Assembly: GCA_049687015.1 (NCBI GenBank)
Contig: JBAVIP010000058.1
Location: forward strand, 1-59,129
DNA from: Methylotenera_A sp049687015
Lineage (GTDB): Bacteria > Pseudomonadota > Gammaproteobacteria > Burkholderiales > Methylophilaceae
Reading direction: 5' to 3'
DNA length: 59,129 nucleotides
The notes under the pieces are model-generated. The model saw nothing but the letters and a program-made list of their open reading frames with translations, was not told the origin of the DNA and searched no databases. Shown here in pieces: positions 8,873 to 16,211 of this stretch. How positions within the stretch are numbered: the stretch's first letter is position 1; every line of letters starts with the position of its first letter. The position numbers were made by a program, and so were the translations under genes.

Positions 8873-9487
8873 TCATGATAGTTGACCGCTTGCAGCGGTG
8901 GGGAATCTTGCTAAAACAACAGGGGTTTTTCTCACAACAGGTGCGGTTTCATTTGCCGGATACCCCAAAATAATGGGGGCAACAACAGAATAATAATCTG
9001 GGATATTCAGCTTAACCTTTACCTCTGGCATATTCAAAGCGGGCAGGGCGCTACCAATAACACATGTTCCCAAGCCCATAGCGCAGGCTGCCAGCATCAG
9101 GTTCTCTGCGGCCAGCCAGCAATCCGCTTCGTAAAAAGAGGCCGAAGTTTTGCCGCAGATAAGAATAAGCGTATTGGCATCATAAAAAATGTTGAAATCC
9201 GGCTTATCGAAAATCTCTGACAAATGCTTAGAATGCTCTTGCGCGTGCTGGTTAACTTCTGCAAGAAATAACGGTTTGGCCTGATCCGACAGTTTCAGTA
9301 ATAGCGGCCTATCCTGAATAACGACAAAGCCCCATGATTCTTGATGAATGGCAGTGGGCGCGCGCACGGCTGCTTCGAGAAGGGTGCGAATAGTCCCAAT
9401 ATCTACTTGCTGTGCTTTATAGCTACGCACAGAGCGTCTTGCTAATATCGCCTCGAAAATGGTCATTTCTAATTTAGGTAATTGCAT
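8873..9487 (-). CDS. nitroreductase-family FMN oxidoreductase
   Basis: About 204 residues starting MQLPKLEMTIFEAI. A longer frame exists, but its extra N-terminus has no family similarity. The chosen ATG has a GAGGG ribosome binding site. Nitroreductase hallmarks are visible: ARRSVRSYKAQQVD near the start (FMN phosphate contact), AAVRAPTAIHQESWGFVVI, and the C-terminal LGTCVIGS segment with ILGYPANE. The family reduces nitro, quinone or other acceptors with NAD(P)H. Just upstream lies a 41-base element that recurs before the DUF302 gene, suggesting shared regulation. Confidence 0.88.
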   Translation of the reverse strand: MQLPKLEMTIFEAILARRSVRSYKAQQVDIGTIRTLLEAAVRAPTAIHQESWGFVVIQDRPLLLKLSDQAKPLFLAEVNQHAQEHSKHLSEIFDKPDFNIFYDANTLILICGKTSASFYEADCWLAAENLMLAACAMGLGTCVIGSALPALNMPEVKVKLNIPDYYSVVAPIILGYPANETAPVVRKTPVVLARFPTAASGQLS

Positions 9488-9543
9488 AGTTAGATTACCC
9501 TCTAATGAACTGCTTATTTTACATAACAGTTTTTGCACAGTAG

Positions 9544-9584
9544 CAAGAATTTGATTTTCAGGTAATCCGCGCGAACACGTATAT
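9544..9584 (-). repeat. 41-bp conserved upstream element, copy 1
   Basis: This 41-base stretch is aligned without gaps to 11313-11353 with 34 identical positions. The best-kept parts on the + strand are ATCCGCGC and AACACGTATAT. It lies 57-97 bases upstream of the nitroreductase start and has the same orientation relative to its downstream minus-strand gene as the second copy. It is a candidate regulator binding site or promoter element for both stress genes. Confidence 0.6.
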
Positions 9585-9664
9585 TGATAAAAAAACAACG
9601 TAAATAGCGCATGCCATTAATGATAGATTTGGCACCCGTGCGGTGGTTTATCGAAAACGATTCA

Positions 9665-9748
9665 CTAATATAATGGCATGAGCGCTAATAAAACCAGGCT
9701 GAGCGCGAAGTAAGCGAGCGCTGGTGCCATAAGCTGTTTAATGTTCAT
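9665..9748 (-). CDS. 27-residue membrane peptide coupled to the Acg-like gene
   Basis: A 27-codon frame, MNIKQLMAPALAYFALSLVL and seven more residues, whose ATG overlaps the TGA stop of the upstream Acg-family gene (ATGA). After a short basic start it is one continuous hydrophobic helix, the profile of a single-pass bacterial small membrane protein. No family is recognised. The overlap and composition favour translation, but at this size chance cannot be excluded. Confidence 0.4.
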   Translation of the reverse strand: MNIKQLMAPALAYFALSLVLLALMPLY

Positions 9749-10845
9749 GCGATGATGACATCTTCAACTGGTCGGCGCAGACTGTGTGGGGTCATTGGGC
9801 CGTTGCCATAGCGAACGATTAAATGCACATGCTGCTGCGGCACGCCAAGCCAGGCGTGTAGTTGCGGTCGCAGACGGTGCACCTCGATGGGCTGGTTAAT
9901 GAAGGCATTGCGCACATTGAGTGCGGTTGCCTGCAATGCAAAGCGCTCGTAAGCGCGGCCTGCGGCAACCCAGCTTGCTTTGTCGTCGCGCTCACTGACA
10001 AAAGCGATGATGCCGGAAGAGCTGCGGATCGCTCTGGCATCGATGTCAGCCTGTTTCTTTCCAGATGAAATCAAACTAAAAAGCCTGCGACCTAGCCAGC
10101 CAGGGATTGCAGGCTGCCCACTGACTTCACCTGCCAGGCCGTCACCAGTAGTGATTGCATCGGCAGGATTGAACCGAACCCAGTCACGCAGCTCTTTAAC
10201 GAAGGCAGGGTTGTCAAACTGTGCAATGTTTCCTTGATGCACATATTCGAGCATTCCTTCCATTTGTTGAGAAGACTGCAACAGGAAGGGTGTTATGCCA
10301 TGGGATGTTGCAGCATTGATTATGGACGTTTGTGTGGGCGCGGCAATAGGTTTGCCGTCATACGGAATACGGCTGCAGCCGCGATTAATGATTGCAGCAG
10401 ATAAGTTATCCAGCTTAGTTTCTACTGAGTACTCTAAGTAGATGACAACCGCATCTTGCGCAGGGTCGAAGTGCGCCTCAGCATCAAAACCATCAGCTTC
10501 TGCTGCCTGCACTAGATTTTCGGTAGCACAGCCTAAACTCTTAAATAAATGGCTATCATCGGGGTCAACCGCTGGGCAGCGTCGCTTATAGTCAGGGAAA
10601 ATAGTGATTGAATTATTGCCCAATCGAAACTTCCAGGGCTGTGAGTTGTGGCTGGATGCAGCCAGTGTGGCCATTCGTACCCATTCTTTGCTTCGTTCAG
10701 TGATGTTTGACGAAGGCGCGCTTTTGGGTCGCCAGATCCTGTCCGCTGCGACTTGGTAGTTGCTGTCGATTGCTAGGGCAGGCGCCGCGGGTACACTAAC
10801 TGCCAGCGCGGCACATGTTTTTAAGAACTGGCGTCGATTGGTAAT
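9745..10845 (-). CDS. Acg-family nitroreductase-like protein with Tat signal and ATT start
   Basis: About 366 residues, FMN-binding nitroreductase fold of the Acg type. The frame is open upstream of the first ATG (10674) for 57 further codons. That extension encodes a twin-arginine signal (TNRRQFLKTCAALAVSVPA). The only codon able to start it is ATT at 10845-10843, with an AAAGGA ribosome binding site six bases before it. An in-frame TAA lies five codons upstream, so no standard start exists. The body has the ASSHNSQPW motif and FPDYKRRCPAVDPDD, typical of Acg proteins. Mycobacterial Acg is a DosR-regulon member. The start lies 15 bases after the DUF302 gene stop. Either it uses a rare start codon or a lost ATG has weakened expression. 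Confidence 0.78.
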   Translation of the reverse strand: MTNRRQFLKTCAALAVSVPAAPALAIDSNYQVAADRIWRPKSAPSSNITERSKEWVRMATLAASSHNSQPWKFRLGNNSITIFPDYKRRCPAVDPDDSHLFKSLGCATENLVQAAEADGFDAEAHFDPAQDAVVIYLEYSVETKLDNLSAAIINRGCSRIPYDGKPIAAPTQTSIINAATSHGITPFLLQSSQQMEGMLEYVHQGNIAQFDNPAFVKELRDWVRFNPADAITTGDGLAGEVSGQPAIPGWLGRRLFSLISSGKKQADIDARAIRSSSGIIAFVSERDDKASWVAAGRAYERFALQATALNVRNAFINQPIEVHRLRPQLHAWLGVPQQHVHLIVRYGNGPMTPHSLRRPVEDVIIA

Positions 10846-10860
10846 GGCGTTTCCTTTCGA

Positions 10861-11244
10861 TTATTGAGCGTCATTAACCATCTGAATGGTCTTTGCTTCA
10901 ACTTCTTTCGCCACTTCAGTCAGTGCAGCATCCTGTGATAACGCAGAGAGCATTTGCCCTGGCTTAATCAGGCCGATTTTTGTTTTGCCTTGCTCTGTGA
11001 ATACGGAGATGCGGCAAGGTAACGCCATATTGAGGCGCATATCGGTCGATAACACTTTTGCGGCCTGACCTGGGTTGCAAACCTCAAAAACCTTGCATTC
11101 TTCTGAAAATGCAATGCCTTTGCTGCGCAGTGTGGCGCCCAAGTCATGAATATGCAGCACGCCGAAACCATGGTGTTTAACCGCGGATTCAAGGTCAGTC
11201 GCCGCCTGGCTGAATGATTTACTGGTTTCAACAATGTAGTACAT
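10861..11244 (-). CDS. DUF302 family protein
   Basis: About 127 residues starting MYYIVETSKSFSQAATDLE, with AGGAG upstream. A longer in-frame start (11289) is less likely. DUF302 proteins are small alpha/beta proteins of unknown biochemical role, often beside redox and sulfur genes. Typical segments are HGFGVLHIHDLGATLRSKG, the cysteine-bearing VFEVCNPGQAAKVL, and LPCRISVFTEQGKTKIGLIKP. It is the first gene of a unit with the Acg-like gene and the 27-residue peptide. Confidence 0.82.
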   Translation of the reverse strand: MYYIVETSKSFSQAATDLESAVKHHGFGVLHIHDLGATLRSKGIAFSEECKVFEVCNPGQAAKVLSTDMRLNMALPCRISVFTEQGKTKIGLIKPGQMLSALSQDAALTEVAKEVEAKTIQMVNDAQ

Positions 11245-11312
11245 AGAATTCGCTCCTAATTTTAATAACACTATTCGGCTTAAGTACAATCTAAGCCGAA
11301 AGTAAAATGTAA

Positions 11313-11353
11313 CAAGAATTCGAGCAGCAGGTTATCCGCGCTAACACGTATAT
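11313..11353 (-). repeat. 41-bp conserved upstream element, copy 2
   Basis: Second copy of the element at 9544-9584, with 34 of 41 positions identical. It lies 69-109 bases upstream of the DUF302 start, and also 72-112 bases upstream of the divergent cytochrome gene at 11425. It could therefore serve both directions. Conserved cores on the + strand are ATCCGCGC and AACACGTATAT. Confidence 0.6.
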
Positions 11354-11424
11354 CAATCACCAGAAAGTCAGGGCTACAATCATTTTGCAAGTTTTAGATT
11401 GTTGGAAATATTTAAGGAGCTTTT

Positions 11425-11733
11425 ATGAAATACATCATACTTGGCATATCTCTTCTCTCGTTGATAGGCTGCACGACACAGAAGGGCGCTTCTAATCCTG
11501 CCCCAAAAAATACAGCCTCCGCAGAAAAAATTCAGACTTGCGCAGCTTGCCATGGGCCTGACGGTAAAAATGGCAAGGTAGGCGTACCACCGCTTGGCGG
11601 AAGGTCATATGAGGAACTGGTCAAGGCGATGCAGAATGTGCGTGAAGCTTATTCTCCACAGCCATTGCTGGGGCATTCTTTGACTGATGCGGATATACAC
11701 GACATTGCCACTTATTATTCCAGTCTTAAGTAA
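11425..11733 (+). CDS. small c-type cytochrome lipoprotein
   Basis: A 102-residue class I cytochrome with a lipoprotein signal: hydrophobic stretch then LIGC at residues 13-16. One CAACH haem motif follows at about 39-43. GPDGKNG and VPPLGGRS come next, and the C-terminal helix ADIHDIATYYSSLK is typical of cytochrome c553/c552 domains. It is expected to sit anchored on the periplasmic side as an electron carrier. A strong AAGGAG ribosome binding site is present. It is divergent from the DUF302-Acg unit and may share the 41-base element. Confidence 0.88.
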   Translation: MKYIILGISLLSLIGCTTQKGASNPAPKNTASAEKIQTCAACHGPDGKNGKVGVPPLGGRSYEELVKAMQNVREAYSPQPLLGHSLTDADIHDIATYYSSLK

Positions 11734-11775
11734 CGATTTTTTGGCATGGTGAAGGCAGTGGATGCAAAGCTGAAG

Positions 11776-12393
11776 TTAATTGCCGCCTTCACCCTCATGG
11801 GCAATGCGCGCAAGATCAAGCAAATTGGCTGCGCCTGTCTTGTGCATAATCTTGGATTTATGGATTTCCACCGTGCGGTGGCTAATTCCTAGTTTACGCG
11901 CAATGTCTTTGTTGGGATGGCCTTGAACAGCCAGCAGCATCACATCTCGCTCGCGGTCAGTTAAATCTGCAAGGCGCGACAGCGCCTCTTGGTGATTAGT
12001 ATTTTCTGACAATATTCTCTCAGATTTCTGAATGGCCAATCGAACAGCAGCCAAAAGCTTGTCACGTGTGACTGGCTTGGTGAGGAAATCCATTGCACCG
12101 GCCTTCATGGCCTGAACGCTCATGGGAATGTCGCCATGTCCGGTGAGAAAAATAACCGGTAGATGAATATTACGTTTCGAAAGCACTTCCTGCAGTTGCA
12201 TGCCATCCATGTCCGGCATGCGGATATCGATAACGGCACAGCCATAACACCTGGACTGGCAGCTGGTGAGAAACGCCTCAGCACTCGCAAAGGTGCTTAC
12301 TGCAATATCCTCTTGCTCAATCATTAACGATAATGAATCCCGTATTGCAGGGTCGTCGTCAACGATAAAAACAGTCGCGTTAGTAGTACTCAT
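11776..12393 (-). CDS. FixJ/NarL-type response regulator
   Basis: A 205-residue two-domain regulator. The receiver (about 7-120) has the acidic pocket VDDDP, the phospho-acceptor in VIDIRMPDMDG, the conserved Thr in LTGHGD and the Lys in LTKPV. A LuxR-type helix-turn-helix follows (LTDRERDVMLLAVQGHPNKD, then ISHRTVEIHKSKIM). Its ATG overlaps the stop of the sensor kinase by four bases, so they form a cognate pair. The likely target includes the palindrome upstream of the kinase (13971-13986), and possibly the surrounding stress genes. Confidence 0.93.
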   Translation of the reverse strand: MSTTNATVFIVDDDPAIRDSLSLMIEQEDIAVSTFASAEAFLTSCQSRCYGCAVIDIRMPDMDGMQLQEVLSKRNIHLPVIFLTGHGDIPMSVQAMKAGAMDFLTKPVTRDKLLAAVRLAIQKSERILSENTNHQEALSRLADLTDRERDVMLLAVQGHPNKDIARKLGISHRTVEIHKSKIMHKTGAANLLDLARIAHEGEGGN

Positions 12394-13886
12394 GACGCAA
12401 ATGGTAGCGTAAAATGAAATATCGCGCCAGACTTGACGTCCGGCTCAAGCCAGAGTTTTCCGCCGTTGGCCTCGATCAGTGCGCGGCTAATGGCAAGCCC
12501 CATGCCAATACCGGTAGCTTTGGTGGTGAAAAAAGGATCAAAAATGCGTTTAACTGTTTCTGCATCAAGCCCGGGGCCGCTATCCTGCACCGTGACATGT
12601 GCCATGTTGAGATCCTGATTGGTGCGCGCAGTAATAGTGATGGCCGAGGGGGGCATGCCAGCGCTTTGCATGGCTTCGACTGAATTTCTTAACAGGTTTA
12701 TCAGCACTTTTTGTATTTGCGTCCGGTTGCAGAGCACGGCAGGCACATCAGGGTTTAAGTGTAACACTGAATGGAAATCCCCATAGCCGTTACTGTGGAC
12801 GATGTCCAGCGCATCTTTTACGATTGTATTGATATCCAGTTTCTCGGTGACCAATTCACCTTTTAGCAGAAAAGCCAGCAATTCGTGCAAACTTCGCCCG
12901 GCGCGATGTGCCTGATCTACGCAGCCTTGCAGCGCGCGTCTAAGTTTTTCCTGATCAATAGACTCACTTTGCAGCGCATGCAATGCCACCTCGCTATAGG
13001 CTGATATTGCGCCTAGCGGCTGATTAAACTCATGTGCAATGGCTGAAGCCGTGCGTGCCGCGACCTGCTGTTTAAAAACATTTTCTGTTTCGGTGCGCTG
13101 CGCCTGTAATTTTTTCTCATTCGCCTTGCGCTCCGTTATATCGCGCGCTATTCCTATCAACCGGGTGGCATGGCCATCCTCGAAGTGCATACGGCCCACG
13201 GCGGCTACCCATCGTTCAATCCCGTCTTTGGGATTGGTCACGCGGTACTCCACCTTAAATTCACCATTGCCGGCGGGGTCGGATGCGCGCTCAAGCGCTG
13301 TTCGTCTGATTTCATGATCTATCGGGTTTATTGCCGCCACAAACTTTTCATAGCTGATCGTATCGCCGGAATCTTCGCCCCAAAGTTCACGCATTCTTTC
13401 ATCCCAGTGAATTACGTTATATTTGGCGTCAAAATCAAAAACCCCAAAACCTGCCGCCTGCTTGGCCAAGCGCAGCCGCTCTTCGCTGGTACGCAATGCC
13501 TGTTCTACCTTGCGGCGCTTATCAGCAGGGTAAAAGGTAATCAGGGTGAATAGCTGCTGCTTTGTTTGTATGGGGCTTAAACCGATATCGACAGCCAGTT
13601 CCTTGCCGCTGCGGCTGAGTGCAAACAGGTCCCGTCCATGACCCATCGAGCGTTTTTCGGGCTTGCTGTAAAAGGTCTGCCGGTATTGACGGTGAGGTTC
13701 ACGAAACCTGAATGGCATCAAGGCTTCAACTTCAAGGCCGCATATGGCATCTTCGGTGTATTCAAGCAAATCCAGCGCGGCAGAATTTGCCTGAATGACA
13801 TGGCCAGTCACATCCACCAGCAGCATGGCATCGGCGGCGGCATTAAACAAAGTCAGAAAACTTAGTTCTTCAAGCGGATTTATCAA
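12390..13886 (-). CDS. PAS-PAS sensor histidine kinase (FixL-like architecture)
   Basis: A 498-residue soluble kinase with no membrane segments. PAS domain 1 covers about 8-120, and PAS/PAC domain 2 about 130-255 (EERLRLAKQAAGFGVFDFD, then RLIGIARDITERK). The histidine box is SAIAHEFNQPLGAISAYSEV, and the ATPase boxes are NLLRNSVEAM, DSGPGLD and GIGMGLAISRALIEANGGKL. This is the FixL-like HPK family that partners FixJ regulators. I cannot see a haem-binding PAS histidine with confidence, so the signal (oxygen, redox or another) is open. It is divergent from the DUF2934 gene across a 238-base intergenic region. Confidence 0.92.
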   Translation of the reverse strand: MINPLEELSFLTLFNAAADAMLLVDVTGHVIQANSAALDLLEYTEDAICGLEVEALMPFRFREPHRQYRQTFYSKPEKRSMGHGRDLFALSRSGKELAVDIGLSPIQTKQQLFTLITFYPADKRRKVEQALRTSEERLRLAKQAAGFGVFDFDAKYNVIHWDERMRELWGEDSGDTISYEKFVAAINPIDHEIRRTALERASDPAGNGEFKVEYRVTNPKDGIERWVAAVGRMHFEDGHATRLIGIARDITERKANEKKLQAQRTETENVFKQQVAARTASAIAHEFNQPLGAISAYSEVALHALQSESIDQEKLRRALQGCVDQAHRAGRSLHELLAFLLKGELVTEKLDINTIVKDALDIVHSNGYGDFHSVLHLNPDVPAVLCNRTQIQKVLINLLRNSVEAMQSAGMPPSAITITARTNQDLNMAHVTVQDSGPGLDAETVKRIFDPFFTTKATGIGMGLAISRALIEANGGKLWLEPDVKSGAIFHFTLPFAS

Positions 13887-13946
13887 GAATGTCCTAATTC
13901 ATTATTCTGGATTGATGGTTTGTACAGTCTAGATAAAAAGCGCATA

Positions 13947-13958
13947 CCTGTCTATAAA
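13947..13958 (+). promoter_or_regulatory. candidate extended -10 promoter (sigma-S-like)
   Basis: The 11-mer CCTGTCTATAA occurs here and again at 15374-15384, in front of the yqjD-like gene. TGTCTATA resembles the extended -10 preferred by the stationary-phase sigma factor. No good -35 is visible. It would start transcription about 13965, reading into the structured leader and the DUF2934 gene. Confidence 0.4.
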
Positions 13959-13970
13959 ACAGTTTCTATA

Positions 13971-13986
13971 TAAGGGCAATCCCTTA
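13971..13986. promoter_or_regulatory. 16-bp palindrome, candidate regulator operator
   Basis: TAAGGG and CCCTTA form a perfect inverted repeat separated by CAAT. It lies between the divergent sensor kinase and DUF2934 genes. It has the size and symmetry expected for a dimeric NarL/FixJ-type regulator, so autoregulation by the adjacent FixJ-like protein is plausible (inference). Confidence 0.45.
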
Positions 13987-13990
13987 CGTG

Positions 13991-14103
13991 CTTGCACTAA
14001 TTTACGCGGTCTGGCAAGTCAAGTAAATTGCATGCATCGACGGTACACTCCTCTGGCAGCCGATGGTTGCGCTTATCCCCCTTTAGTACCGTCGACTTTT
14101 TTG
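13991..14103 (+). ncRNA. candidate structured leader or small RNA ending in an intrinsic terminator
   Basis: Two consecutive stem-loops are readable on the + strand. The first pairs AATTTAC (13999-14005) with GTAAATT (14023-14029). The second is a perfect 10-bp stem, TCGACGGTAC (14037-14046) with GTACCGTCGA (14086-14095), closing a 39-base loop and followed directly by C and a run of six T. That is the form of an intrinsic terminator, placed 22 bases before the DUF2934 start. It could be an attenuator for the downstream genes or a stand-alone small RNA. I recognise no known RNA family. Confidence 0.45.
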
Positions 14104-14124
14104 TATTGCATGAAAGAGGTTACG

Positions 14125-14343
14125 ATGGAACTTTTAAAGGCAGCACCGACGAAAGCGAAGAGTCCTATTCCCGTTATTGGAATGGAATCGACACATGAAA
14201 TTAACGATGAGGATAGGTGTACCCAGATTGCCGTTCGTGCTTACTACAAAGCAGAAGCACGGGGTTATGAGCCAGGCCATGAGATTCAGGATTGGCTGGA
14301 TGCAGAGGCTGAAGTTGAGGCTGAAGCGGAGCAGGGCAAATGA
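14125..14343 (+). CDS. DUF2934 domain protein
   Basis: A 72-residue acidic protein. The frame is open further upstream to 14032, but that part covers the terminator-like hairpin. The ATG at 14125 has an AGAGG ribosome binding site. The core IAVRAYYKAEARGYEPGHEIQDWLDAEAEV is the DUF2934 signature, a small helical domain of unknown function common near stress genes in proteobacteria. Its stop overlaps the start of the next gene (ATGA), indicating coupled translation. Confidence 0.75.
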   Translation: MELLKAAPTKAKSPIPVIGMESTHEINDEDRCTQIAVRAYYKAEARGYEPGHEIQDWLDAEAEVEAEAEQGK

Positions 14344-14798
14344 ATGATCAATCAGGTAACACTCAAGCAAGGCAAACCGAGATCAGTCAGGAAAACTATA
14401 TACGAGACTATGGCTTGGAGCTTGATAGCATGGGTCTTGAAGGCAACAAAAGAAATCTTGCAGAGCTGATACTGCTTGAGAATGGCATGATTCTAGACTG
14501 CAATAAAGCGAGTTGCGAATTGTTGGGTAGCGAACCTGACAAACTAAAATGGCTGCCAATCGCTAGATTTTTGCCGCAACTGGCCAATATGCCGCTGGTA
14601 ATGGATGAAAAAGTTAACCCTTATTTGCGCTTTCTCTCCATTGCAGGGCATCGCTATGAGGTGACGGCCGTGAATGGTAAACAGTTCGCCAGCGAGTTAT
14701 TTTTTAGCGTGGCGGAAGATGTCGGCAGGCGCTGCCTGAAGATTACGATGCGACCTATTAAGCAGGCGACGACGTTACGCCACTTAAGAACGTATTAA
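14340..14798 (+). CDS. PAS-like sensory domain protein
   Basis: A 152-residue protein without signal peptide or membrane segment. The middle part reads like a PAS domain: LAELILLENGMILDCNKASCELLGSEPDKL matches the usual PAS beta-strand and helix pattern, and ELFFSVAEDVGRRCLKITMRPI fits the closing strands. No output domain is present. It overlaps the DUF2934 gene by four bases. It may be a stand-alone sensor or a partner of the adjacent PAS kinase (inference). Confidence 0.6.
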   Translation: MNDQSGNTQARQTEISQENYIRDYGLELDSMGLEGNKRNLAELILLENGMILDCNKASCELLGSEPDKLKWLPIARFLPQLANMPLVMDEKVNPYLRFLSIAGHRYEVTAVNGKQFASELFFSVAEDVGRRCLKITMRPIKQATTLRHLRTY

Positions 14799-14852
14799 AT
14801 GGCAACGATATAAAGATCATCAAGATAATTAAGTAAAAATAAGGATATAAAA

Positions 14853-15299
14853 ATGAAAGCAGCAGATTATTTGATTACACTTGCGTTAGCAGCCACAGTT
14901 TTGAATATAGCGTTACCAGTAGGCACGTTAATGTCTGCCCCAATGCGCATGCAAGAGCAGCTGGTTGGTAATGTGATTTATATCACCGGGGGTGTTGGTA
15001 GATCTGAGGCTGCAGTAATGAGAAATTTTGCTAAAGATTATCTGTTGGAAGTTTCATTTATACAGAAACAACCAGGGCAACGAGAAGAGTTTTTGGCTGA
15101 TGTTAAGGTGCAGATTCTAGATGAGCAGCAAAATGTGGTGCTGGATGTTACAACCGACGGACCATTTTTGTTGGCAAATTTGCCGCAGGGCAATTATTTG
15201 GTCACAGCAGAGCATCACGGAGAAGCTAAACAGCAGAAAGTGAATGTGGATGCCAATAAACATCAAAAAATCGAGTTTAAGTGGCTGGTTTCAGAGTAG
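14853..15299 (+). CDS. exported protein with carboxypeptidase-regulatory-like fold
   Basis: A 148-residue protein with an N-terminal hydrophobic signal (ADYLITLALAATVLNIALPVG). The second half resembles small beta-sandwich repeats seen in carboxypeptidase regulatory-like domains: VKVQILDEQQNVVLDVTTDGPFLLANLPQGNYLVTAEHHG followed by KQQKVNVDANK. A segment with GGVGRSEAAVMRNFAKDY resembles conserved parts of proteobacterial periplasmic proteins of this size. The molecular role is unknown. A periplasmic location is expected. Confidence 0.55.
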   Translation: MKAADYLITLALAATVLNIALPVGTLMSAPMRMQEQLVGNVIYITGGVGRSEAAVMRNFAKDYLLEVSFIQKQPGQREEFLADVKVQILDEQQNVVLDVTTDGPFLLANLPQGNYLVTAEHHGEAKQQKVNVDANKHQKIEFKWLVSE

Positions 15300-15373
15300 C
15301 ATGAAACAAAGAGAGTGACAGATTGTTAATTCAAAAGAATTTGCGGTAAAGTTTGCAACAAAGAGTGACAAAG

Positions 15374-15388
15374 CCTGTCTATAATTAT
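15374..15388 (+). promoter_or_regulatory. candidate sigma-S-like promoter for the yqjD-yqjE-yqjK set
   Basis: TGTCTATAATTA matches an extended -10 of the type preferred by the stationary-phase sigma factor. It shares the 11-mer CCTGTCTATAA with the promoter candidate at 13947. A start near 15392 would give a leader of about 65 bases before the yqjD-like gene. No clear -35 is present. Confidence 0.5.
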
Positions 15389-15455
15389 GTAGCAAGTCAG
15401 GCGGAAGCAGTAAATGGCGTTGTGCTACGAATAAAATATTAATAAGGAGAAAGTC

Positions 15456-15770
15456 ATGGACATATTACCAAGTGAAGTGAGTAAAGAGATGTTGGTCAAC
15501 GATTTTAAAGTAGTGGTAGCTGATGCAGAGGCACTGCTTAAAGCGACGGCTAACCAAGGGGGAGAGAAGGTCGCCGAGGTACGGACCAAGACCGAGGAAT
15601 CGCTGAAGGCTGCGAAGGTTAGGATAGCAGAGGCTCAATCGGTGGTGATTGCTAAAACCAAAGAAGCTGCGAAGGTGACTGATGAATTTGTACATGAGAA
15701 CCCATGGAGATCAATTGGTTTTGCGGCTAGTGTTGGTTTGGTTGTTGGATTGCTTATAGGCCGCCGTTAG
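15456..15770 (+). CDS. ElaB/YqjD/DUF883 family membrane-anchored protein
   Basis: A 104-residue protein with a long charged helical region (residues 5-75, rich in Ala, Lys and Glu) and a C-terminal glycine-rich transmembrane anchor (SIGFAASVGLVVGLLIGRR). This is the DUF883 layout. In Escherichia coli the related YqjD and ElaB are stationary-phase inner-membrane proteins that bind ribosomes. The ribosome binding site is a strong AAGGAG. It is followed by yqjE- and yqjK-like genes, the usual three-gene order. Confidence 0.88.
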   Translation: MDILPSEVSKEMLVNDFKVVVADAEALLKATANQGGEKVAEVRTKTEESLKAAKVRIAEAQSVVIAKTKEAAKVTDEFVHENPWRSIGFAASVGLVVGLLIGRR

Positions 15771-15794
15771 TAGGCCAGAGCGGATCGATTCGCT

Positions 15795-16184
15795 ATGGCT
15801 GCTGAAACACCTGCTGCAAGCAAAGGCTTGCTTGGATCTTTGGCCGCGTTCGCGACAACCTTGGTTGATATCGCGCATACACGGCTTGAGTTGTTGTCCA
15901 CAGATCTGGAGGAGGATAGAGAGCGTTTATTTTCATTGGTGGCCTTGTACCTGACCGCCATGTTTTTCTTTGCAGTCGGCTTGGTGCTGGTGGCAATATT
16001 TCTTGTGGTTGCCTTCTGGGAAACGCATCGTCTAATCGCATTAGGCTCACTGGCCGGGTTTTTTCTACTGCTGGGTGTGCTGGCGGGTGGTTTCGCCTTA
16101 CGCATGGCTAAAACAAAACCTAAACTTTTTTCAGCGAGCCTGCTAGAGTTGTTTAAAGATAGACAAACACTCGATCCAGACTGA
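15795..16184 (+). CDS. YqjE/phage-holin-family inner-membrane protein
   Basis: A 129-residue protein with an amphipathic N-terminal part (LLGSLAAFATTLVDIAHTRLELLSTDLEEDRERL) and two transmembrane segments, at about 47-72 and 80-104. This matches the YqjE (holin superfamily III) family that follows DUF883 genes in many proteobacteria. Its role is unknown; membrane association with YqjD is inferred from conserved gene order. It lies 24 bases after the DUF883 gene. Confidence 0.82.
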   Translation: MAAETPAASKGLLGSLAAFATTLVDIAHTRLELLSTDLEEDRERLFSLVALYLTAMFFFAVGLVLVAIFLVVAFWETHRLIALGSLAGFFLLLGVLAGGFALRMAKTKPKLFSASLLELFKDRQTLDPD

Positions 16185-16211
16185 TATGCTTCTCGCAGAA
16201 AAAAATAAAAC

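Noticed and set aside
8873..9598. Longer N-terminus for the nitroreductase starting at 9598
   Set aside because: The added 37 residues look non-homologous and would cover the 41-bp regulatory repeat. The ATG at 9487 has a proper ribosome binding site.
14011..14031. A possible sigma-54 promoter (TGGCA then TTGCA)
   Set aside because: The GG and GC elements are 16 bases apart instead of about 11, so the fixed -24/-12 spacing is not met.
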